From Pseudomonas sp. Leaf48 (lineage in GTDB: Bacteria > Pseudomonadota > Gammaproteobacteria > Pseudomonadales > Pseudomonadaceae): a DNA stretch of 64,000 nucleotides. The translations under genes and the position numbers were made by a program. The stretch is from the NCBI RefSeq assembly GCF_001421885.1, contig NZ_LMLH01000032.1, positions 158,478 through 222,477 on the forward strand, read 5' to 3'. Positions 43,321 through 52,255 of the stretch are shown piece after piece. The stretch's first letter is position 1. Each line of letters starts with the position of its first letter. The notes under the pieces are model-generated. The model had not been told where the DNA came from and ran no database searches. It was given only the letters and a program-made list of their open reading frames with translations.

Positions 43321-44271
43321 CTAACTGAATTGCTCGCGGTACTGGACAGGGGTCAGGCCGAGTTTGTCACTGAACAGTGAGCGCATGTATCGCACGCTGC
43401 CGAAACCACTTTTGTAGGCCACGGTCTTGAGCGGCAGGTCGCTGCTCTCCAGCAGGCTCCTGGCGCGGTCAATGCGTGCGTTCTGCAGGAACTCCATCGG
43501 GGTCATATTCACCTCACGTGAGAACACCCGGGCGAAATGTCGTGTACTCATGTTCACCAGACTGGCCATGCGCTCAATGTTGAAAGCTTCGTCCAGGTGT
43601 TCAAGTACATAATTCTGCACCCGCGTCACCGACGTTTCATGTGGCGCCACCGCGGCCATCAACGGGCTGAACTGCGCCTGTCCACCCTGGCGCTTCATCA
43701 CCACCAACAGTACTTTGGCTACGTCCTGGGCGACTTTCTTGCCGTGATCCTGGGCGACCAATGCCAGTGCGAGGTCGATGCCAGCAGTGATACCACCCGA
43801 GGTAAGCAGGGTGCGGTCCTGGATATAAATCTGATCGGTCTCGACCGTTGCCTTGGGGAAGGCTCGAATCAACCGCTCTGTGTAATGCCAGTGAGTCGTC
43901 ACCCGATAGCCGTCCAGCAAACCAGCATGCCCCAACACGAAAGCCCCTGTGCAGATCGAGCCATAGCAACTGGCCCGACTCACCGCTGCCGGTAGCCAGT
44001 CGAGCAACCGAGGGTGTTTGTCGTTATAGGCCCCTGGCCCACCCGGCACCAGCAGCAGGTCATAGCTGTCGCACGCCTGGTCGATATGCACATCGGCCTG
44101 AACGCTGACACCGTTGGACGCTCGCAGCGAGCCCTGTTCGGTGCCGATCAATGACAACCGATAATGGTTGTCTGGTTCCAGAAAACGATTGGCGAGGGAA
44201 AAAACCTCCATGGGCCCGGACATATCGAGCAGAAGAAAGTCCGGATACAGCACCATTGCCACGTTTTTCAT
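43321..44271 (-). CDS. GlxA-family regulator (DJ-1/PfpI plus AraC HTH), 316 aa
   Basis: N-terminal DJ-1/PfpI-like domain to about residue 190 (LLVPGGPGAYNDKHPRLLDW, YGSICTGAFVLGHAGLLDGY with the nucleophile-elbow Cys) and two AraC HTHs after about 215 (IERMASLVNMSTRHFARVFS, TVAYKSGFGSVRYMRSLFSD). GlxA-type regulators control amine or glycine-betaine catabolism in several pseudomonads. It lies upstream of the hydrolase series and probably regulates it. Confidence 0.87.
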   Translation of the reverse strand: MKNVAMVLYPDFLLLDMSGPMEVFSLANRFLEPDNHYRLSLIGTEQGSLRASNGVSVQADVHIDQACDSYDLLLVPGGPGAYNDKHPRLLDWLPAAVSRASCYGSICTGAFVLGHAGLLDGYRVTTHWHYTERLIRAFPKATVETDQIYIQDRTLLTSGGITAGIDLALALVAQDHGKKVAQDVAKVLLVVMKRQGGQAQFSPLMAAVAPHETSVTRVQNYVLEHLDEAFNIERMASLVNMSTRHFARVFSREVNMTPMEFLQNARIDRARSLLESSDLPLKTVAYKSGFGSVRYMRSLFSDKLGLTPVQYREQFS

Positions 44272-44636
44272 GGGGCGAAATCACTTTTTGCAAGAGATGG
44301 AAACGCAATGCCAACGCTGGGCGTTGTGCCTGAGCGGGCGGCGCGATTATCGAAGAAGAATAAGTGATTTGCCTAAAAAATTGTCAAGCGCAAAGAGACA
44401 ATATTGAGACCCTCCTCGTCTTTTTACTCAAAAAGCTAACCCACTCCTCTATTGGAGGAAATCCAGGCAGGAGATTCGGTCTTGGGGGCTGTTGGCAACT
44501 TGCAGCGGTTCGCCCGCCTATAACGGCGTGCTGTCCAATGCCTGTGACAAGGCCCGTTTAATAACTCTTAAGGTTTGCTTAAGGACTTTAAATGCCGTTG
44601 GCGGACAGACTTTCCTGAACGATAAGGATTGCCGCC
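44272..44636. promoter_or_regulatory. Divergent control region between the GlxA and AraC genes
   Basis: 365 bp, AT-rich at 44350-44430 and again at 44555-44600, consistent with promoters for both flanking regulators. A small hairpin CCTCtattGGAGG is at 44446-44458. No frame with a ribosome site. Confidence 0.45.
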
Positions 44637-45140
44637 ATGAACCCACAATCGGCTGACTCAGACACTCCCTGCTCTCTTGCGCGACCGCTGGGATCGCTTT
44701 CCGGCTGGCAGGAGCGCCGCGCCAAGGAGTTGATGCTGCGTGACATGGACAACTGCGTGCGCATCGGCGAAATTGCCCAGCAATGCAACCTGTCACGCAG
44801 CCACTTCTCCCGCGCGTTCAAAAAGGTTACCGGTCACTCGCCTCAAGACTGGCTGTTGCGGATGAAGATTGAAAAAGCGAAACGCCTGCTGATCACTTCA
44901 ATGGCAATAACGGACGTGGTTTATGAATGCGGTTTCGCCGATCACCCGCATTTCACCCGCACGTTCAGTCGCCTGGAGGGGGTGACACCGAAGGCCTGGC
45001 GCCACAACTTTCATCACGCCATCGCAAGCAGCCACTTTTTATCCAGCGCTGACTGGCGTGAGCGGCAAACTGAAACAAATCCGGGCACCTTGCTCGCTGT
45101 CCTGGACCACCAACGTCCCTCCGTGCGCGCCGACCACTGA
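44637..45140 (+). CDS. AraC-family regulator without sensor domain, 167 aa
   Basis: Two HTHs: VRIGEIAQQCNLSRSHFSRA and TDVVYECGFADHPHFTRTFS, with the linker helix between. There is no N-terminal ligand domain, as in SoxS/MarA-like proteins. RBS AAGGA. The last 34 codons overlap, tail to tail, the 3' end of the giant kinase gene (45039-45140), so the C-terminal tail NPGTLLAVLDHQRPSVRADH may be a by-product of that overlap. Confidence 0.83.
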   Translation: MNPQSADSDTPCSLARPLGSLSGWQERRAKELMLRDMDNCVRIGEIAQQCNLSRSHFSRAFKKVTGHSPQDWLLRMKIEKAKRLLITSMAITDVVYECGFADHPHFTRTFSRLEGVTPKAWRHNFHHAIASSHFLSSADWRERQTETNPGTLLAVLDHQRPSVRADH

Positions 45141-48100
45141 CCTGCAGATAGCCAGCCCCATGCCCATGCCACTGCCTTTGGTGGTATAGAACGCATCGAA
45201 GATCTGCTCGCGCTCTTGCGCGCCGACTCCCGGTCCGTTGTCCTGCAAACAGACATGTACACAGTCACCTTCGACCGCTGAGTCGATGGTGATGCGTCCA
45301 TCCGACGCTCCGGTTCCGGCGATGGCTTCCAGCGCATTGGTGATCAGGTTGTATACCACCTGCTGAATCTGCACGGCATCGACCCAAACCGAGCATTGCG
45401 CATTGAGCCGGGTTTCCAGCCGCACGTCGCGGTTCGCCAGGTCGGGGGCGGTCAAGCGCACGACCTCACCGATCAGGTGGTCAATTTGCACCGGCAACCG
45501 TTGCAAAGGGGCCTGTTTGGCAAGCGCGCGGAGGGCCTGGATGATGTCGGTGGCACGGGCGCTGTCTGACCGGATGTCTTCCAGCCCCTGAATTGCCTCC
45601 TCCAAATCGGGCTGATCACGCTTGAGCCAACGCAGACTCGCCGAGGCATTGGCCAGGATACCCAGCAGCGGCTGGCTGATTTCATGGGCAATCGAAGCAG
45701 AAAGCTCACCCATGACTTTAAGGTGCGAACTACGCGCCAGTTCCGCCCGGGAACTGCGTAAATCTGCTTCCATCTGCGCGCGCAACTGGTTGTCCTCGAC
45801 CAGTTGCGCATACAGCCTGGCCGTTTGCAGCGACACGGCGGCCTGGGAGGCGAGCATTTCAAGCATCGTCAGGCGCTCGGCGCTAAACAATTTGGGTAGC
45901 AGGCTGTTTTCGAGGTAGACCAGGCCGATCAATGTGCCTTGTTTGAGCAGCGGCAGGCACAACATGGAACGTGTCTGACGCTGTTGCAGGTCGGCGCTGT
46001 ACGCCTCAGGACAGTCTGTCCGGGCATCGTCCAGCACCAAGGGCGTGCGCGTGCGCATGGTGGCGTTGAGCACTGCGAGCGGCGTCAGTTGTTCGAGTGA
46101 CTGCTCGGCGTCCATGACGACCCGCACATTGCCGGCTTCGACAGTCGCGGCCGCCGCCAGTTGCAGTTGCGCGTCACTCACGATCATCAGCACACCATGG
46201 TCGGCACCCGCCTGAACCATCAGGTGAATCATCAGGGTTTCGACCAGCCGTTCGAGCAATACCTCCTGCGAAAGTGCACGCGCCGCCTCGATCCCCACGT
46301 CAAGATCGAGGCGAACCTGGGTCACAGGCCGGGCAGGCTCGAACGCCGGGGCTTCAACAATATTCGGATGCAAGGCCTCCAGTTGACGTGCCTTGCCATC
46401 AGCGCCCCACAGTTGGTAGCAATCACGCGCGACGTGCAGGTGGTGAGTGGCACCCGATGCCAGCCCATTCGCCAGGCAGATATTGGCCAGCTGTTCATGG
46501 GCCAGCGCCTGCTCATGGATGAAACCGGCCGCCGCCGCCGCGATTTGCGACTGGTCGAAGCAGCGGATGGCAACCAGGTCCTGCCCGCGTAAACGGGCGA
46601 TCACACCCTCAATCAGCAGAAGTTTGTTGCGGAAAGTTGTCGGATTGAGCTCCACCCATTGCAGGAACCGCAGGCGTTGCTGCTCAAGTTTTTCCAGCTT
46701 CTCGGCCTCGTCGCCCGGCGCCTGCGCACTGCCCAGTGCCAGACTGTAGAACAGGTAGTAATCGGCCAGATTGATATGCGCCGGAATGGACCAGGCCAAC
46801 GCGGCGGCCTCCTCGAAACGCCTCAACGCGTAAGCGATATCGCCAAAATAAAACGCAGACATGCCCGAATACAACCACGACCAGAAAAGCGTCGGTTGTG
46901 ACACGCGAGTACGATCAATGGCGCCGAAACGGTCATGCTCCGTAACGTCCAGCTCGCCCAGCGGCCGATGCGGGCGCCCATCGCGCAGATCGATAGCAAA
47001 CGCCTGTTGCGCCAGCAGGATGCGCTCGATGTCGACGTAATGAAACTGACTCACCCAGGCCAGGCCCCGGTCCAGCTCACTCAATACCCCTTGCAAGGGT
47101 TCGCCCATGAACAGCAGGTCAGAGCCGATGTGGTTGCAGGCATAACAGGACATACCGAGGTCGCCAGCGGCCTGGCCGCACTCCAACGCAGCGAAAGCCT
47201 TCTGCCGGGCATACGCCATGGGCCGGGTCCAGGGGCTGACCTGATCCAGCGCAACCAGCGTTCCTGTGCGCCCGGCTTCATAGCCATGCTTGTCAATGAG
47301 TTCCAGGGCGACCTCCGCGAAGGCCTGCCCGTCCACATATTCGCCAAAGCGCTCGGCAATCATCACGCCGAACCAGGAAAATCCGTAACCACTGCTCGGC
47401 GTGGTGCCATGCATCAGCGTGAGTTCGACCATTTTCGCCAGATGCAGCAAGCGGATGTCGTCATTGACGAACAACGAGGAAATCAGCGTACTGAGCAACT
47501 CCATAGCCGTCTCGATACGCGGATCGTCGGCCTTGGGTAAATCAAACAGTTCAGCAATACGGCGTTTGCCAACGAGTGTGCGCACTCGGGCAAACGCCAG
47601 GTCAAGCTGTTCCTGCGAAGGCCTGCGTTGCAGCGCAATGTCCAGCAGGCTCAGACCGTTCTGCGCCTCGGTGATCGCCCCTTCGTAATCGGAGTGCAGC
47701 GTGCGCAACGTAGCCCGCAAGCGACAAGTTTTCGCTCGGTCCAACGCGGTGGTGGCGTGAGCCAGGCAGTCATCGAGGCGACGCTGGGCGCCGGCCAGGT
47801 CGGCCAACAGCATGTCGCAATCGGCCGCCAGCCATTGAGTGGCGAACGCCTGGGTGTACAGGCTCGACCACCCCGCCTGGCCGAGCAGGCATTCGGCGGT
47901 GCGCAGATACTCCACGGCTTGCTCTACCGCAGCGGTGTTCCTGGCGCGTTCAGCCGCTTCAATCAACAGTTCGACGAACGCGGCACAGCGATGCGCCTCC
48001 AGTTCATTGGCGTCAATGCGCTTGATCTGGCTGGCGACTTCGAACACACGCTCATGGATCTGTTCATCCCAGTGATCAAGCATGACAGCGGCGATACGCG

Positions 48101-50180
48101 CATGCTCGGCCGCGCGTCCATTTGGCGCAGGCAGTTGACAGGCTGCCTCAAGTACACGGTCGTGAGGAAACACCAGTTGCTCTTGCTCGCGCAGCAGAAA
48201 ACCCGCATTGATCAGGCTTTGCACATCACGGGCGATCTGTTCCGGGTCGTGTGGCAACAGCCGATGCAGCAGCGATTCATCACAGCGCCCACCGACGCAT
48301 CCGGCCGTGCGCATCACTTCGCGTTCCATCGATGGCAGACGGTCGAGTCGCAGCACCATCAGGTCTGCGACGTTATCAGCGTAGCGATAACCGCCCACCT
48401 CTTCCTGGCTCCAGGCCCAGCGGCGTTCCTGCACGTCGAAGCGCACCAGGCGTTCCTCGATCAACGCCCGCAACACCTGGCTGACGAAGAGGGGGTTGCC
48501 CGCCGTCTTGTAGTGTACGACTTGCGCGAGCGCCTCAATATTCTGAGCGTCAGTGTCCAGTTCAGAGGCGATCAGTTGCGCGACCGCAGGGATCGACAAT
48601 GGCCCCAACCTGACACTTGCGCAGGACAGCGATTGCCCACGGCCCAGCACCTCCAGCAATCCACCTTCACATTCCAGGGCCTGCGCCTCGCAATCGCGGT
48701 ACGCCAGGATCAGCACCAGATGCCGGGGTGGCCGGGCGGCGAAGGCGTGCAGGAATGACAGCGTCGAATCGTCCGCCCACTGGACGTCATCCACAAACAG
48801 CACCAGTGGCCGTCCCGGCTGGGTGAAGACTTGCAGTACATCCAGCAGGGTCCGGTTGGCGCGATCGAGCGCATGTCGGGCCGACATGTTCGGCAGTTCA
48901 GACGTGGCACCAATGACCAGCTCGGCTTCGGGTACCAGTTCCACCAAAATCCGGCCCCTCCCCTTCAGCCGTTCGATCAATTGCTCACCCAGCGCCTCCA
49001 ACTCCTGAGCTGGCTTGCCCAGCAACTGAGTCATCAGCGATCTGAAAATTTCCACCAATGGTGCATATGGAATTTCCTGCTGCAGGAGATTGCTTTTACC
49101 GCTCGCCCAATAACCGGGCGCCAGGGGGCGGACACCCTGATGGATCAGCGTCGACTTGCCGGCACCCGGTGCCCCCCCAACCAGCAGGCCCCGGGCGATG
49201 CCATCGCTGCGCACCTGATTCATCTGCTCTATCAGTTGCGTGCACTCGGCCTCTCGACCGAACAGAACATCACCGGGGGTCACTGAAGGTAGCCCATCGA
49301 AGGCGCCCAGCCTAAACCCATCGATGCGCCCGTGCTCCCGCCACTGCTGCTGGCACCAGAGCAGATCCGCGGCCATGGATTCGGCGCTCTGATAGCGGGC
49401 ACCCGGCTCTTTCGCCAAGCCTTTGAGCAGCACTCGGCAGATGCCTTCCGGCAGATCGGCAACATGGATCGCCGGAGATTGCGGCTGGACGGCGGCGTGC
49501 ACGTGCTGCCATTGAGACGCAGCGCGAGCTGTGAGGGGCAGGCAGCCAGTCAGCGCTTGATAAAGGATTGCGGCCAGGGCGTACGTATCACTACGCGCGT
49601 CAAAACGGGGGGTCTCACGCTGTACTTGCTCGGGCGCCAGATACGGCCATTGTTCCAGGCAGGGCAACTCTGCTGCGTGAGCTTCCCGGGCATGGCTATG
49701 GAAACCCAGGAGCCTGACTGAATCGGCGGCGTCCACGATGAGGTGATGGGGTAACAGATTGCCATGTCGCGTGCCCGCTTTCTGGACGCTGGACAGCGCG
49801 TTGGCCGCCGCTACCGCGATGGTCAGCCAGCGCTCCAATGGCAGTCCTGTGTCACTGATCAGATCAACCAGCGGCGTTCCCGACACGGGATAGATCAGCA
49901 AAGGGCCCTCGGCCGAGCGGATTAACGAGACAGGGGCAATCGACCAGGCCAGGTCCAGGTGCAGGTGAAAATCGCGCTCCAACCGCTGGCACGTGGCAGG
50001 CTGCTGGATCGGAGCCCGGGCGCCGAGCCAGCGGGTGCCCGACTGCCTATCCTGAATCGCGAACCAGGTCAGGTCGTTTTCCCGGCGCAGCAATTCGAAG
50101 CTGCAACGTTCCAGCCAGGCTTCAACGCCGATGGCATCAGGATCACGGGAATTGGATGAAGTGAGAGAACTGCTGAGCAT
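45039..50180 (-). CDS. Giant multi-domain sensor: degenerate Ser/Thr kinase - AAA ATPase - GAF - histidine kinase, 1713 aa
   Basis: Protein-kinase-like domain at residues about 20-285. Its HRD and DFG motifs are degenerate: the catalytic-loop region reads RHGNLLPHHLIV and the DFG region reads VRLLGFHS, so it is probably a pseudokinase. An AAA/STAND ATPase follows: Walker A GGAPGAGKSTLIHQ and Walker B PLVLFVDDVQWAD. Then a helical repeat region of several hundred residues, a GAF domain (about 1270-1430), and a histidine kinase with the phosphoacceptor in SIAHEISQPLLGILAN, N box LITNALEAIAG and G boxes DNGPGVG and GSGMGMGLAI. No membrane segment, so cytosolic. The ATG at 50180 follows GGTGA. 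Its partners should be the divergent response regulators at 50448 and 51437. Confidence 0.88.
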   Translation of the reverse strand: MLSSSLTSSNSRDPDAIGVEAWLERCSFELLRRENDLTWFAIQDRQSGTRWLGARAPIQQPATCQRLERDFHLHLDLAWSIAPVSLIRSAEGPLLIYPVSGTPLVDLISDTGLPLERWLTIAVAAANALSSVQKAGTRHGNLLPHHLIVDAADSVRLLGFHSHAREAHAAELPCLEQWPYLAPEQVQRETPRFDARSDTYALAAILYQALTGCLPLTARAASQWQHVHAAVQPQSPAIHVADLPEGICRVLLKGLAKEPGARYQSAESMAADLLWCQQQWREHGRIDGFRLGAFDGLPSVTPGDVLFGREAECTQLIEQMNQVRSDGIARGLLVGGAPGAGKSTLIHQGVRPLAPGYWASGKSNLLQQEIPYAPLVEIFRSLMTQLLGKPAQELEALGEQLIERLKGRGRILVELVPEAELVIGATSELPNMSARHALDRANRTLLDVLQVFTQPGRPLVLFVDDVQWADDSTLSFLHAFAARPPRHLVLILAYRDCEAQALECEGGLLEVLGRGQSLSCASVRLGPLSIPAVAQLIASELDTDAQNIEALAQVVHYKTAGNPLFVSQVLRALIEERLVRFDVQERRWAWSQEEVGGYRYADNVADLMVLRLDRLPSMEREVMRTAGCVGGRCDESLLHRLLPHDPEQIARDVQSLINAGFLLREQEQLVFPHDRVLEAACQLPAPNGRAAEHARIAAVMLDHWDEQIHERVFEVASQIKRIDANELEAHRCAAFVELLIEAAERARNTAAVEQAVEYLRTAECLLGQAGWSSLYTQAFATQWLAADCDMLLADLAGAQRRLDDCLAHATTALDRAKTCRLRATLRTLHSDYEGAITEAQNGLSLLDIALQRRPSQEQLDLAFARVRTLVGKRRIAELFDLPKADDPRIETAMELLSTLISSLFVNDDIRLLHLAKMVELTLMHGTTPSSGYGFSWFGVMIAERFGEYVDGQAFAEVALELIDKHGYEAGRTGTLVALDQVSPWTRPMAYARQKAFAALECGQAAGDLGMSCYACNHIGSDLLFMGEPLQGVLSELDRGLAWVSQFHYVDIERILLAQQAFAIDLRDGRPHRPLGELDVTEHDRFGAIDRTRVSQPTLFWSWLYSGMSAFYFGDIAYALRRFEEAAALAWSIPAHINLADYYLFYSLALGSAQAPGDEAEKLEKLEQQRLRFLQWVELNPTTFRNKLLLIEGVIARLRGQDLVAIRCFDQSQIAAAAAGFIHEQALAHEQLANICLANGLASGATHHLHVARDCYQLWGADGKARQLEALHPNIVEAPAFEPARPVTQVRLDLDVGIEAARALSQEVLLERLVETLMIHLMVQAGADHGVLMIVSDAQLQLAAAATVEAGNVRVVMDAEQSLEQLTPLAVLNATMRTRTPLVLDDARTDCPEAYSADLQQRQTRSMLCLPLLKQGTLIGLVYLENSLLPKLFSAERLTMLEMLASQAAVSLQTARLYAQLVEDNQLRAQMEADLRSSRAELARSSHLKVMGELSASIAHEISQPLLGILANASASLRWLKRDQPDLEEAIQGLEDIRSDSARATDIIQALRALAKQAPLQRLPVQIDHLIGEVVRLTAPDLANRDVRLETRLNAQCSVWVDAVQIQQVVYNLITNALEAIAGTGASDGRITIDSAVEGDCVHVCLQDNGPGVGAQEREQIFDAFYTTKGSGMGMGLAICRSVVGAHGGTLVVQDSEQGARICFSLPLTPVSAG

Positions 50181-50447
50181 GAACAATCACCGCCAAAGAT
50201 TCGTTTCAGGCTAAGGTCGCAGTATATGCACGGCTTTTGGCTCAATGGTTGCGTTCAGGTGATGATGTCCGCTACCGGCACTATGTTGGCCGTCGAGCGC
50301 CCCTCCTGTGGGTAGTTTCGCGCACTGAAATCACGGAGTGTTATCCCTCGGGATAATTGAATTATGCGCGGCTGTCCCCTAGCGTGTAGCCCTGATCAAC
50401 AAAAGTGCACACGTCACTTTCTTCAACACCTCAGTGCAGAGGTTTAC
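50181..50447. promoter_or_regulatory. Divergent control region of the giant sensor and its response regulators
   Basis: 267 bp between start codons. It likely holds both promoters. Sequence near 50340-50360 (TTATCCCTCGGGATAATTGA) is a palindrome-like ATCCC-TC-GGGAT and could be an operator. No coding frame. Confidence 0.4.
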
Positions 50448-51440
50448 ATGATCCAACTCGGCCACACTACTATTTCCCTGGAACAGCGCGAAGCATTTCG
50501 TGATGGACAGCCGCTGCGTGTTGGTGGTCGGGCGTTCGAAATACTCTTGGTGTTGATGCAGGCCGATGGCCGGATCGTCAGTAAAGATGAATTGATCACA
50601 CAGGTATGGCCCGACACCGTCGTCGAGGAAAACAACCTTCAAGTGCAGATTTCCTCGCTACGCAAGTTGCTCGGAAAAAAAGAAATCATCCAGACGGTCC
50701 CGAGGCGAGGTTACCGATTATTGAAACAACGTGAACTCCCCCTGCCGCTGTTCCCTCCAGTCGTCCAGGCCTCTCTTGTGCCTGAGAGTCTGGCGACGAT
50801 TGATCCTGACAGCGTGCCGGTGTTTATCGTCGACGATGAAGCGTCCGTGCGTACAGCGCTCAGCCGCCTGCTGCGGGCAGAAGGTATCGCACATCGGATA
50901 TTCGCCTCGGCCGAAGAATTGCTCAGCGCTGACCTCGACATCGGCCCCGCTTGCCTGTTGCTCGATATAAGCCTGCCCGAGGCGACAGGCCTGGAACTGC
51001 AAACGGCACTCAGCCAACGTGGACATCCATGGCCAGTCATATTCATGACCGGTTTCGGTACCGTCCCGATGTCGGTGCAGGCCATGAAGGCAGGCGCGGT
51101 CGAGTTTCTGATCAAGCCTTTTAACGACGACCAATTGCTCGATACCCTGCGTACCACTCGCCAACGTGCAGCGACTGCATTCAAGCAATGGCAACGCATT
51201 CAAAGCGCCCGTCAACGCACCGGGTTGTTGACCCCCCGTGAACGCGAAGTGTTGCCGCTGATCGTTGAGGGCCTGTCCAACAAACATATCGCCAACCGGC
51301 TGGGGACCAGTGAAGTCACCGCCAAAGTCCACCGCAAACACATCATGGAGAAGATGCAGACGCGCTCGCTCGTCAGCCTGGTCAACCTGTATGGCTTGAT
51401 TGCCGCAGAGGCACCGTTTGCCATGCAGGACTCTTCATGA
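50448..51440 (+). CDS. Response regulator with winged helix, receiver and LuxR HTH, 330 aa
   Basis: Three domains in order: an OmpR/ToxR-type winged helix at residues 1-92 (GGRAFEILLVLMQADGRIVS, EENNLQVQISSLRKLLG, TVPRRGYRLL); a receiver at about 118-235 (FIVDDEASVRTAL, LLLDISLPEATG, FLIKPF); and a LuxR/FixJ HTH at about 258-320 (LTPREREVLPLIVEGLSNKH, NRLGTSEVTAKVHRKHIMEK). Two DNA-binding domains in one regulator is unusual. The ATG at 50448 follows AGAGG. It overlaps the next receiver by 4 bp and is divergent from the giant sensor. Confidence 0.88.
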   Translation: MIQLGHTTISLEQREAFRDGQPLRVGGRAFEILLVLMQADGRIVSKDELITQVWPDTVVEENNLQVQISSLRKLLGKKEIIQTVPRRGYRLLKQRELPLPLFPPVVQASLVPESLATIDPDSVPVFIVDDEASVRTALSRLLRAEGIAHRIFASAEELLSADLDIGPACLLLDISLPEATGLELQTALSQRGHPWPVIFMTGFGTVPMSVQAMKAGAVEFLIKPFNDDQLLDTLRTTRQRAATAFKQWQRIQSARQRTGLLTPREREVLPLIVEGLSNKHIANRLGTSEVTAKVHRKHIMEKMQTRSLVSLVNLYGLIAAEAPFAMQDSS

Positions 51441-51868
51441 CGATCGACACTGGCAACTCCCCCCCGCCATCGTCCAGTGCCATGCTCATTGTCTATATCG
51501 TGGACGACGATAAATCGGTGCGTAAAAGCCTGGCTAATCTGCTCCGTTCGGCCGGATACCACTCAAGGGTATTCGCCTCGGGCGAAGAGTTCCTGGCCCT
51601 GGAAAACCTCGATGACGTAGCGTGCCTGCTGCTCGATCTGAAAATGACCGGTTTGTCTGGGATAGACGTCATGCGCGCGCTGTCGCTCAAGGGCCGAAAA
51701 TTCCCCGTGATCTGCATGTCGGCAGATTGGGATGAAGCGACACTGGCCGAATCCTGCCGCTTCGAGCCCATCAAATGCCTGCGCAAACCCTTCAGCAGCG
51801 ACACGCTGCTGAGCGCTGTCGAGTTTGCCCTTCAACATGGGCTCGGCCCCCGACTTATGCCCGCCTGA
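51437..51868 (+). CDS. Single-domain response regulator, 143 aa
   Basis: FixJ-type receiver: YIVDDDKSVRKSLANLLRSA, phosphoacceptor in CLLLDLKMTGLSGIDVM, and lysine in KCLRKPFS. No output domain. The ATGA overlap with the previous gene shows translational coupling. Probably a second phosphate acceptor (sink or relay) for the giant histidine kinase. Confidence 0.85.
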   Translation: MTIDTGNSPPPSSSAMLIVYIVDDDKSVRKSLANLLRSAGYHSRVFASGEEFLALENLDDVACLLLDLKMTGLSGIDVMRALSLKGRKFPVICMSADWDEATLAESCRFEPIKCLRKPFSSDTLLSAVEFALQHGLGPRLMPA

Positions 51869-52255
51869 AGGATTTAGCTAATCTGCTGCGTGGAGCGGTT
51901 GGATCGACAGCCGATATCTGCCGCTCGCGACAGGCAGAAATCGGCCAGAACCAGACATTCGTCGAATGACCGCTCTCAACCTAATGCGTATTGCGAAAAT
52001 CAACTTGGGCCACCGCGAAAGTCATTTGGCGAGCTCTGAAAATTAGCAAGTTTCGCTTGGGTAATTCGAGGCTCCTGACAACTCAAATCGCCAACAACCA
52101 ACGACATGCCACTTGCCGAGTTTGTAGCCAACCTCGGGGAATGTGCCAATGATTGAAGCCTAGACATTCATGCAGTTGCTCAGCGCCGTCCTTGCGTTTG
52201 GAATAGCGATCCACAAGAAATTCCTGCTGATCGCGCAGCAACACGGTGAACTGGC
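51869..52255. other. Intergenic 0.4 kb with a degraded repeat
   Basis: A segment near 51921-51950 (cgctcgcgacaggcagaaat then cggcca) is the inverse of a repeat near 55088-55115 (ggccgatttctgcctgtcgc). Minus-strand sequence at 52165-52255 reads like a short protein tail (LSQFTVLLRDQQEFLVDRYS, KRKDGAEQLHECLGFN) but has no start and I cannot assign it. No gene called. Confidence 0.4.

Noticed and set aside
45039..45140. Sequence error suspected at the tail-to-tail overlap of the AraC and giant-kinase genes
   Set aside because: Both frames are continuous and end naturally; an overlap of about 100 bp between convergent genes is possible, although the AraC tail may be non-conserved.
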